A stretch of 64,000 nucleotides of DNA from CBDATA01 sp965202845 (GTDB taxonomy: Bacteria > Acidobacteriota > Vicinamibacteria > Marinacidobacterales > Marinacidobacteraceae). Location of the stretch: positions 2,170,001-2,234,000 of the forward strand of contig OZ241856.1 in assembly GCA_965202845.1 (NCBI GenBank), given 5' to 3'. This document shows positions 1 through 6,917 of the stretch, one piece after another; position 1 is the stretch's first letter; every line of letters starts with the position of its first letter. The position numbers were made by a program, and so were the translations under genes. The notes beneath the pieces are model-generated. The model was not told the DNA's origin, did no database searches, and saw nothing but the letters and a program-made list of their open reading frames with translations.

Positions 1-251
1 GCGGCCACCCGCCGCAACGCCACAATGGTCTCCTCGCCGACCGGCCTGAAAAAGCCTCCGCGCCGTTCCCTGGCCCAGTCGCGCAATTCGTCGTTTCCAT
101 CCAGCAGTTCATCCTTGACCCTTTCGACGCTGCCCGCCTTGCCGGCCGCGTGTGCGGAGACCAGCCAATCCCACCAAGCCGGACAGAAGTCGAACCCGTA
201 GTGCGCTCGCTTCGCCCGGATGAGGGAATCGGCATCCAGAAGGTAGAGCAT
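1..251 (-). CDS. DUF4411 (PIN-like) family protein, partial at window edge
   Basis: The N-terminal 83 residues are visible, and the gene runs off the left edge of the window. The start ATG (251-249) overlaps by one base the TGA that ends the ImmA/IrrE remnant, so the two were translationally coupled. The start MLYLLDADSLIRAK, the segment YGFDFCPAWWDWL and a following VKDELLDGNDEL are typical of the DUF4411 family, which has a PIN-type nuclease-like fold with an early conserved Asp. DUF4411 genes commonly sit directly after an XRE-ImmA/IrrE gene, as here, and the pair is regarded as toxin-antitoxin-like. The partner gene is disrupted by an insertion sequence, so expression of this gene may be altered. 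The function is inferred from family and context only. Confidence 0.72.
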   Translation of the reverse strand, partial: MLYLLDADSLIRAKRAHYGFDFCPAWWDWLVSAHAAGKAGSVERVKDELLDGNDELRDWARERRGGFFRPVGEETIVALRRVA

Positions 252-1279
252 CAGCGCGTGAGTCCCAGCCGTCGCGCCAGTTCGTCGAAGGTGTGGGCTT
301 TCCGGAAGCCGAGCAACCGGAGCGACTCCGTGAACGAAGCGCGCCCTTCGAGCGCGCTGGCGACGACCGCCCGGGCGAACCGGTCGCCGACCCGGGCGGT
401 TTGCGTCCGGTAGAAATCACCGCCGCCACTCCCGCCGCTGTTCGGGAGCGACTGCAACCGCTCCCATTCGGCGTCACAGGCGTTGCGAAACGCCGCCCTC
501 GTCAAAATTCCCAAGTCGTGGAGGCGACGCAGGATCACCAGCGCACTGACCTTGAAGCGACGCGCAAGACGGGGGAGCGCATGCGCCAGCTGCTCGCCCT
601 CCCGGTATTCCTCGCGCACGGCGGCGCTGGGCGCGAGAAGTTCGGCGGCGACGCGGTTGCACCATGCCTCGACCTCATGGACAGGCAGGGCGTCCGGAGC
701 CGCATCGGAGATCGCCGACTGCCCGATCCACAGATGCGCCAGTTCGTGCGCAAGGGTGAACATCTGCGCCGCCCTCGAGTCGGCGCCGTTGATGAAGATC
801 AGCGGCGCACGATCGTCCGCGAGGGCGAAGCCACGGAATTCGCCAGGATCGAGCCTGCGCCTGGTGTTGCTTCCGACAATTCCGGAAACCATCACCAGAA
901 CGCCGAGCGCATCCGCCGCCCGAATGAACTGGCGAAGCGCAGCGGTCCAGGTCGGCAAGGCGCTGCGTTCCTCGAGGTCGAGGCCAAGCGTTTCGCGCAG
1001 GGCCGCCGCGACCTGCCCCACATCGTCGCCGGGTTTCGCGGAGCCGGGAAAGACGAGCGGCTCCTCCTGCTCCGCGCGGACGAATTCGCGATACCAGTCC
1101 TGGCGCCGCTGGCACAGATAGACGGTTTCCAGCAGGTCCAGGCTGGGGCGGGGCGGAGGACGGCTCCCGACGGTGCGAAAGTCCGGGATCGGAAGCGGTT
1201 CCTCGAGCGGGGCGGCGAGAAAGAAGTCTTGACTTCGACAGTTTTGATCGATAAGTCCTTGACAGTCAATAGCCGACAT
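251..1279 (-). pseudogene. ImmA/IrrE zinc metallopeptidase, C-terminal remnant of an IS-split XRE-ImmA gene
   Basis: Residues from DFFLAAPLEEPLPIPDF onward match the ImmA/IrrE peptidase part of XRE-ImmA proteins, including the zinc motif HELAH. The N-terminal helix-turn-helix half lies at 3150-3330. The two halves are separated by a complete insertion sequence at 1228-3149. Joining 3330-3150 to 1221 downward, with one copy of the 6-bp duplication removed, restores the continuous frame IGYFFLAAP. The first 17-18 codons of the present reading frame come from the IS end, which supplies an in-frame ATG at 1279. A truncated peptidase without its DNA-binding domain could therefore still be made. 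The stop overlaps the start of the DUF4411 gene by one base. ImmA-type proteins typically cleave or control a partner repressor or toxin; the substrate here is unknown. Confidence 0.85.
1222..1227. repeat. Target-site duplication, left copy (agaagt)
   Basis: The 6-bp sequence agaagt directly abuts the left end of the insertion sequence and recurs at 3150-3155 next to its right end. Removing one copy restores the interrupted reading frame. Confidence 0.85.
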
Positions 1280-3149
1280 TTCTGGCTAGGCACTACAAAC
1301 GTAGCCCTCTGAAGGTTGCGCCGGCGGGGCTTGGGTCCTCTCAGGCGAGCTGGTACGGCGTGGTTGGCAGGGGCAGTCTCATCGCGGCATAGATGCTCTC
1401 GGCCTCCAGGGACGGCTTCGCGGGGATGGCGTATCGCTCTCCCGTTTTCTCGCAGAGCAACACCGAACACTTGCGGTGCGCCAGCGCATTGCGGATGACT
1501 TCGGGAGACATCCGCTCCTTCTGGAGCGCGACCCGATAGGCCAGATGGCGCACGCAGGCGAACGCCATGAAGGCGATCGCGATGTGGGCGCGGATCCGTT
1601 GTTCGGTCCAGTGCCAGATCGGCCGGACGCGCAGATCGTGCTTGGTGATGCGGAAGCTCTCCTCGACCCGCCAGAGTCCCCGATAGTGCGACAGCACTTC
1701 GGCGGCCCGCGCGTCGCGCAGGTTGGTGATGACGCCGGCCAGTCCGTCCCAGCGCGCCGCCTCGTCGATCTTCTTCTGATCCACGACGAGCCGCGCATCC
1801 CCCTCAACGGCGATGAAGCGCTTGGCGCCATGCTGGGACAACAGCGCTTTGGGGTTGTCGCTTTGCGACAGCTTGTCGAACGCCCGCTGGATCGCCTGGT
1901 GGCGATCACGGGCGTCCTTGCGCGCCCGCTTGGCGGACCACGTGACGATCAAGCGTCGCCCCTGGTGATCCCATTCGTTCACCAGGCGCTCCGAGGAGTG
2001 TTCCAGCGGGACGTAGGAGTCGAGATTCCAAATCTTCCTGCGTAGCGCGCCGGGGAGCTGGCGCAGCCGGGCGCCCACCACATAGCCGCCGCCCATCGCG
2101 TCCAGGGCTTCCAGGTTGGCGGCGCTGAGCATCCCCCGATCCGCTACGCAGACCGCCTGCTGCGCCGGGTGACGGCGCAGCAAGCCCTCGAACACCGGAA
2201 CCAGGCTGTGCCCCTCGTAGGCGGCGCCGGGGAACACCTCGTAGCTCACCGGAAGCCCCTCGCGGGTGACCATCAGCGCCAGCAGCACCTGCGAGTAGCG
2301 GTGCTTGCCGTCCTTGCTGTACCCCTTCTGGCGGAGTTCATCCTCCTCCTCTGTCGCAAAGGCCAGCGTGGTGCAGTCGAAGAACAACACCGAGACCGGA
2401 TCGGGCAACACCGAGCGGGTGGCGTCGCCGACCCGGGCGCGAAGCCGTTCGATTGTCCTCGCGTCCAGCCGATCCATCATCCGGTAGACCTTGTGAAGCG
2501 GCAGGCTCACCCCGAAGTCGTTTTCAAGACTCCGCACGCTGCCGCGCTTGCTGTCGGGGTTGGCGATCCGCGCCATCACCGTGTGGAACAGGGCGTCGTG
2601 GTACGCCCGATAGCGGGAGCGCGGCAACAGCGCGTTCAGACCCAGATGCCGGTAGACCTCGCCGTAGACCTCATGGATGCCGGTCGTGATCCGTTGGGCT
2701 TCCTTCAGTTGCTTGAGATCGACGGGTAGGGTCGCCTTGCCGTCGCCCTCGCGCCCGACGCGGATGACCTGCTCGGCGAGCTTTTCGGAGGAGAAGAGGA
2801 GAGGCTGGCGTTCGGTCTTGAGCTTGGTCTTGATGAACTCGCCGAGCCGCTTCAGGCGTTCGAGCTCCTTGTCGTCCTTTGCGATGCCGATGTGTCGGAC
2901 GATGCGTTGGCGGACCTTGGTTCCGTTGCGTACGCCTTCGACGAGTTGTACGGAGCGCCGGGGGCTGTTGGGAGTGGACTTGACGCGAACGAACATGGGT
3001 GGAGTATAGCACAGAAGTCAAACCAGAAAAATCGCTAGGCACAACAGAGCGAGTAGCGAAAAGCTCCCTTGTTTCAGAACATGTTTGTTTTCAACAGCTT
3101 CCCGATCCGACGCTCCGACCGAAATCGGGCTCAAACTGTCAAAGTCGGG
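1228..3149 (-). mobile_element. IS1634-family insertion sequence, complete
   Basis: This is a 1922-bp element with imperfect terminal inverted repeats. The left end reads cttgacttcgacagtttt, and the right end read inward is cccgactttgacagtttg. It is flanked by the direct repeat agaagt. It carries one transposase gene (1341-2996) in the same orientation as the gene it interrupts. The intact transposase, the matching ends and the perfect 6-bp duplication suggest a relatively recent insertion. The target is the junction between the XRE and ImmA parts of a toxin-antitoxin-like gene just downstream of recA. Confidence 0.9.
1341..2996 (-). CDS. IS1634-family DDE transposase
   Basis: The 551-residue protein begins MFVRVKSTPNSPRRSVQLVE, the typical start of IS1634-family (IS4-like) transposases. 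A putative DDE triad is visible: an Asp in VLFFDCTTLAF, a second Asp in CVADRGMLSAANLE, and a Glu in the YREK-like segment GLWRVEESFRITKHDLRVRP. Length matches the family. The protein catalyses cut-and-paste transposition of the surrounding element. No frameshift or internal stop is seen, so it is probably functional. Confidence 0.93.
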   Translation of the reverse strand: MFVRVKSTPNSPRRSVQLVEGVRNGTKVRQRIVRHIGIAKDDKELERLKRLGEFIKTKLKTERQPLLFSSEKLAEQVIRVGREGDGKATLPVDLKQLKEAQRITTGIHEVYGEVYRHLGLNALLPRSRYRAYHDALFHTVMARIANPDSKRGSVRSLENDFGVSLPLHKVYRMMDRLDARTIERLRARVGDATRSVLPDPVSVLFFDCTTLAFATEEEDELRQKGYSKDGKHRYSQVLLALMVTREGLPVSYEVFPGAAYEGHSLVPVFEGLLRRHPAQQAVCVADRGMLSAANLEALDAMGGGYVVGARLRQLPGALRRKIWNLDSYVPLEHSSERLVNEWDHQGRRLIVTWSAKRARKDARDRHQAIQRAFDKLSQSDNPKALLSQHGAKRFIAVEGDARLVVDQKKIDEAARWDGLAGVITNLRDARAAEVLSHYRGLWRVEESFRITKHDLRVRPIWHWTEQRIRAHIAIAFMAFACVRHLAYRVALQKERMSPEVIRNALAHRKCSVLLCEKTGERYAIPAKPSLEAESIYAAMRLPLPTTPYQLA

Positions 3150-3330
3150 AGAAGTACCCAATCGGCGCGCGCACGGCCCGGGCGAGCCGCTCCAGCTGGT
3201 TCAGGGTCGGGCGCGCGACGCCGGCTTCCCATTCTGCGTATTTCGGGAACCGGCGGATCAGCTCCGCCGGCGCCCTCCCCGCCCGCTCGCGCGTCCACCG
3301 GAAATTGCCCGGCTTCACCGCAACCCGCAC
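3139..3330 (-). pseudogene. XRE helix-turn-helix N-terminal half of the IS-split XRE-ImmA gene
   Basis: The 60 host-encoded residues begin MRVAVKPGNFRWTRERAG and contain RRFPKYAEWEAG and PTLNQLERLARAVRAPIGYF, the classic N-terminal XRE domain of XRE-ImmA/IrrE proteins. The frame enters the insertion sequence after IGYF and stops three codons later (SRL-stop). The continuation, FLAAP and onward, lies at 1221 and below. The start is 12 bp after the recA stop codon, so it may be cotranscribed with recA. This fragment alone could still make a short DNA-binding peptide. Confidence 0.85.
3150..3155. repeat. Target-site duplication, right copy (agaagt)
   Basis: This is the second copy of agaagt, abutting the right end of the insertion sequence; see the copy at 1222-1227. 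Confidence 0.85.
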
Positions 3331-3341
3331 GATGCGCGCGT

Positions 3342-4379
3342 TCAGTCCGCTTCCGGCGGCGCCTCGTCGGCGTCCATCCCCAGCGCCTTCCGCACCTTGG
3401 CCTCCACCGCCGAACGCATCGCCTCGTTCTCGTCCAGGGTCCGCCGCGCGCGCTCCCGCCCCTGCCCGACCTGTTCGCCGTCGAAGGAGTACCAGGCGCC
3501 GCTCTTCTCGATGATCCGCTCGCGCACCGCGAGGTCGATCAGGTCCCCGATGCGCGAGATGCCCTGGCCGTAGAGGACGTCGATCTCGGCCAGCCGGAAC
3601 GGCGGCGCCACCTTGTTCTTCACCACCTTGATCCGCGTCCGGTTTCCCACCACCGTGTCGCCGTCCTTGATCGAGGAGATGCGGCGGATGTCGATCCGCA
3701 CCGAGGAGTAGAACTTCAGGGCGCGCCCGCCGGTGGTGGTCTCCGGGTTGCCGAACATGACCCCGATCTTCTCGCGGAGCTGGTTGATGAACACCAGGCA
3801 GGTGCGGGACTTGGAGACGATGCCGGTGAGCTTCCGGAGCGCCTTCGACATGAGCCGGGCCTGGAGACCGACCTGGGCGTCCCCCATTTCGCCGTCGAGC
3901 TCGGCCCGGGGCACCAGCGCCGCCACCGAGTCCACCACCACCACGTCCACCGAGCCGCTGCGCACCAAGGTCTCGGTGATTTCGAGCGCCTGCTCGCCGT
4001 CATCCGGCTGCGAGACCAGCAGGTCGTCGGTGCGCACCCCGAGGGCGCTGGCGTATTCGGGATCGAGCGCGTGCTCGGCGTCCACGAAGGCGGCCACTCC
4101 CCCGCCCGCCTGCGCGGCGGCGGTGACGTGGAGCGCCAGCGTGGTCTTGCCCGAGGACTCCGGGCCGTAGATCTCCACGACCCGCCCGCGGGGGAACCCG
4201 CCGACGCCGAGCGCCAGGTCCAGCGAGAGGATTCCGGTGGGAATCGACGAGACGTCCAGCGCACTGGAGCCCAGGCGCATGATGGCGCCCTTGCCGTGGC
4301 GCTTGGTGATCTGGTCGAGGGCGATGTCGAGCGACCGGCTGCGCGGCGCGCCCGCGGGGTCCGTGCTGGTTCGTGCCAT
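3342..4379 (-). CDS. recA: RecA recombinase
   Basis: This is a strand-exchange ATPase for homologous recombination and the DNA damage response. Walker A is GPESSGKTT. Other RecA signatures are FVDAEHALDPEYA, the Walker B segment VDVVVVDSVAALVP, loop L1 around GEMGDAQVGLQARLMS, and INQLREKIGVMFGNPETTTGG. The chosen start (MARTSTDP, 345 residues) has AGGAG eight bases upstream; an in-frame ATG at 4400 would add seven residues. The hbd gene lies upstream on the same strand (stop at 4509). The 130-bp gap between them contains an AT-richer stretch near 4452-4480 that could hold a promoter. The acidic C-terminal tail, DADEAPPEAD, is normal for RecA. Confidence 0.98.
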   Translation of the reverse strand: MARTSTDPAGAPRSRSLDIALDQITKRHGKGAIMRLGSSALDVSSIPTGILSLDLALGVGGFPRGRVVEIYGPESSGKTTLALHVTAAAQAGGGVAAFVDAEHALDPEYASALGVRTDDLLVSQPDDGEQALEITETLVRSGSVDVVVVDSVAALVPRAELDGEMGDAQVGLQARLMSKALRKLTGIVSKSRTCLVFINQLREKIGVMFGNPETTTGGRALKFYSSVRIDIRRISSIKDGDTVVGNRTRIKVVKNKVAPPFRLAEIDVLYGQGISRIGDLIDLAVRERIIEKSGAWYSFDGEQVGQGRERARRTLDENEAMRSAVEAKVRKALGMDADEAPPEAD

Positions 4380-4508
4380 GCGGGAATCTCCTGGGGTCAT
4401 GCCGGAGGAAAGCCGAACGGGGGACGACTTCCGGCGCGTCGCCCTCCTACTGTACTTAAACGTTCGCGGCGCGATTTTGTCGCGCGCGAAGTCCCAATTG
4501 TGGAAAAC

Positions 4509-5366
4509 TCACTCGGGATACTCGAAAAAGCCCCACCCGGTCTTCCGGCCCAGACGGCCGGCGTCCACCATCCGGACCAGCAGCGGCGCGGGGCGGTAGC
4601 GCGGGTCCCCGAATCCCGATTGCAGCACCCGGAGGATGTCCAGGACCACGTCGAGGCCGATCAGGTCGGCGAGCGCCAGGGGACCCATCGGGTGCCCCAT
4701 CCCCAGTTTCAGGATCCGGTCGATGTCCTCCGCGTCGCCGACTCCCTCGGCCAGCGCGCCGATCGCCTCGTTGATCATCGGGATCAGAACCCGGTTCGAG
4801 ACGAATCCCGGCGCGTCCCGCACCACCGCCGGGGTCTTCCCCAGCGCCCGCGCCAGCTCGACGGTGGTCGCCGTCGTTTCGTCCGAAGTCTCGAGGCCGC
4901 GGATGACCTCCACCAGCTGCATCACCGGAACCGGGTTCATGAAGTGCATCCCGATGAACCGGTCGGGCCGCCCCGACGCCCGCGCCAGGCGGGTGATCGA
5001 AATCGAGGACGTGTTGGTCGCCAGGATGGCGGTTTCGGGAAGCAGACCGCCGAGGCGCTGGAAGAGATCGCGCTTGACCGATTCCCGCTCCACCACCGCC
5101 TCCACCACGAACGAGGCTTCGGCGACCGGATCGAGCGCGGTTCCGGGCCGGATCCGGGAACGGGCGGTCTCCGCATCGTCCCCGCTGATGCGTCCCTTCT
5201 TCACCATCCGCTCCAGGCTGCGCGCGATCGCCGCCATTCCCCGCGCCCCCAGATCGTCGGAGAGATCGAGCAGGTCCACCCGGAATCCGTGAACCGCGAA
5301 CACCTGGGCGATCCCCGCGCCCATCGTTCCGGCGCCGAAGACCGCGACGCGGCGTTCGTCAGACAC
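4509..5366 (-). CDS. hbd: 3-hydroxyacyl-CoA (3-hydroxybutyryl-CoA) dehydrogenase
   Basis: This enzyme catalyses NAD(P)-dependent interconversion of 3-hydroxyacyl-CoA and 3-ketoacyl-CoA. The 285-residue length is standard for the short monofunctional form. The N-terminal Rossmann motif is VAVFGAGTMGAGIAQVFA. The substrate and catalytic region ATNTSSISIT, GMHFMNPVPVMQLVE (with the catalytic His) and GFVSNR are all present, and the C-terminal domain includes LKLGMGHPMGPLALADLIGLD. It overlaps the upstream thiolase by eight bases, forming a two-step unit for beta-oxidation or for butanoate or polyhydroxyalkanoate metabolism. The direction of flux cannot be read from sequence. Confidence 0.95.
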   Translation of the reverse strand: MSDERRVAVFGAGTMGAGIAQVFAVHGFRVDLLDLSDDLGARGMAAIARSLERMVKKGRISGDDAETARSRIRPGTALDPVAEASFVVEAVVERESVKRDLFQRLGGLLPETAILATNTSSISITRLARASGRPDRFIGMHFMNPVPVMQLVEVIRGLETSDETTATTVELARALGKTPAVVRDAPGFVSNRVLIPMINEAIGALAEGVGDAEDIDRILKLGMGHPMGPLALADLIGLDVVLDILRVLQSGFGDPRYRPAPLLVRMVDAGRLGRKTGWGFFEYPE

Positions 5367-6543
5367 GCTCCACCCCCAGCGCCACCCCGTTTCCGCCCCC
5401 GAGGCAGAGGCTCGCCACTCCCCGGCTGCCGCTCTCCAGGTGATGCGTCAAGGTGGTGAGCACCCGGGCGCCGCTGGCCCCGATCGGGTGCCCCAGGGCG
5501 ACCGCTCCGCCGTTCGGGTTGGTCCTGGCTTCCGGCAGGCCGAGTTCCCGGCGCACCGCGATGCCCTGCACGGCGAACGCCTCGTTGATCTCGAAGCCCG
5601 CCACCGAATCGATGGTCCAGTCGAGGCGCTCCAGAAGGGTTCGAACCGCCGGAACCGGGGTCATCATCACCCACTCCGGCGGCAGGCCGGAGACCGCCTG
5701 GCCGCAGACCCGCGCCATCCGGGGCAACCGATGCTCCCGGACCGCCCGATCCGAAGCGATCACCAGCGCGGCGGCGCCGTCGCTGAGTCCGGGAGCGTTG
5801 CCGGCGGTGACCCGCCCCTCCCTCCGGAACGCCGGGCGCAGGCGGGCCAGCGCCTCCGCCGTGGTGTCCTCGCGGATCGATTCGTCCCGGTCCACCACTA
5901 CCGGTCGCTTTCCCGGCGCCTCCACCGGCGTGATCTCCGCATCGAACCGCCCGGCGGCGCGGGCGGCGGCGGCTCGCCGATGGCTTTCGGCGGCGGCGGC
6001 GTCCATTTCGCTCCGCGTGATCCGGTAGCGGTCGGCGACCCGTTCGGCGGTTTCGCCCATGTGAATGCCCAGGCTGGCGTCGACGAGTCCGTCGTGGACC
6101 GCCGAATCCACCAGCGGCGCGTCCCCCATCTTCCTCCCCTGGCGCAGCCGGGCGACCAGGTGGGGCGATCCCGACATCGACTCCATGCCCCCGGCGACCA
6201 CGATGTCGGCGTCGCCCGCCAGAATCGCCTGCCGGGCCAGCATCACCGCCTTGAGCCCCGATCCGCACACCTTGTTCACCGTGAACGCCGAAACCTCGGG
6301 CGGAAGCCCCGCGCCCAGCGCGGCCTGGCGGGCCGGGTTCTGGCCGAGTCCGGCGGAGAGCACGTTGCCCAGGATGACCTCGTCCACCGCATCCGGCGGC
6401 GCTCCGGCGCGACGAACCGCCTCCGCCACCGCCAGGGCGCCGAGCCGGGTCGCCGGAACGTCGGCGAGCGCGCCGAGGAAGCGCCCGATGGGAGTGCGCG
6501 CCGCGCTTGCGATCCAGACCGGCGGCGGGGCGGCGGCGCTCAT
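5359..6543 (-). CDS. Acetyl-CoA C-acyltransferase (thiolase)
   Basis: This 394-residue thiolase condenses or cleaves acyl-CoA. The nucleophilic Cys lies in NKVCGSGLKAVMLA. Other landmarks are GGMESMSGSPHL, the NEAFAVQ motif, GGAVALGHPIGASGARVL, and the C-terminal general-base Cys in CLGGGNGVAL. It overlaps the dciA-like gene by four bases upstream and hbd by eight bases downstream, so the three are probably one transcript. A second thiolase of the same family lies at 23588-24784. Confidence 0.95.
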   Translation of the reverse strand: MSAAAPPPVWIASAARTPIGRFLGALADVPATRLGALAVAEAVRRAGAPPDAVDEVILGNVLSAGLGQNPARQAALGAGLPPEVSAFTVNKVCGSGLKAVMLARQAILAGDADIVVAGGMESMSGSPHLVARLRQGRKMGDAPLVDSAVHDGLVDASLGIHMGETAERVADRYRITRSEMDAAAAESHRRAAAARAAGRFDAEITPVEAPGKRPVVVDRDESIREDTTAEALARLRPAFRREGRVTAGNAPGLSDGAAALVIASDRAVREHRLPRMARVCGQAVSGLPPEWVMMTPVPAVRTLLERLDWTIDSVAGFEINEAFAVQGIAVRRELGLPEARTNPNGGAVALGHPIGASGARVLTTLTHHLESGSRGVASLCLGGGNGVALGVERV

Positions 6544-6866
6544 GCCTGCGCCACGATCCGGATCCGCAGCGAGGCGGCGGGCGCGCCGGCGGCTTCCAGC
6601 AACCGGGCGGCGAGCGCCTCCCGCTCCCCCCGCGCCAGCCGCGCATGGCGGCGATCCGACGCCCGGAGTGTCAGGACTCCGCGCTCGAAGGCGACCGGCT
6701 CGAAGTCAAGCAGCATCCGGTCGGGGGCGGACTCGCGCCATGCGTCCCGCAGCAGGTCCAAGTCAAGCACCCGCTTCTGGAGGCTCGGCGGCAGCGCCAA
6801 GCCGATCAGCCCCCCAAGCGGCGCCGGTTCGCGTCTCCGCCGCCGGTTGGAGGAATGCGTCGGCAT
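6540..6866 (-). CDS. DUF721 / DciA-like protein
   Basis: This is a basic protein of 108 residues. After an Arg-rich start it has LPPSLQKRVLDLDLLRDAWRE, then FERGVLTLRASDRRHARLARGEREALAARLLEAAG. That pattern resembles DUF721 proteins, the family of the replicative-helicase operator DciA found in bacteria without DnaC or DnaI loaders. The start is taken at MPTHSS; an upstream GTG at 6890 is possible. Its stop overlaps the thiolase start by four bases. Assignment to the helicase-loading role is by family resemblance only. Confidence 0.55.
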   Translation of the reverse strand: MPTHSSNRRRRREPAPLGGLIGLALPPSLQKRVLDLDLLRDAWRESAPDRMLLDFEPVAFERGVLTLRASDRRHARLARGEREALAARLLEAAGAPAASLRIRIVAQA

Positions 6867-6917
6867 CGCCCGGGCATGGTATCGCCCCACCCCGGAACCG
6901 GGCGCCGGATTCGCGGA

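Noticed and set aside
109..477. Minus-strand frame across the DUF4411/ImmA junction
   Set aside because: It is out of frame with both the DUF4411 and ImmA coding sequences, which have clear family matches.
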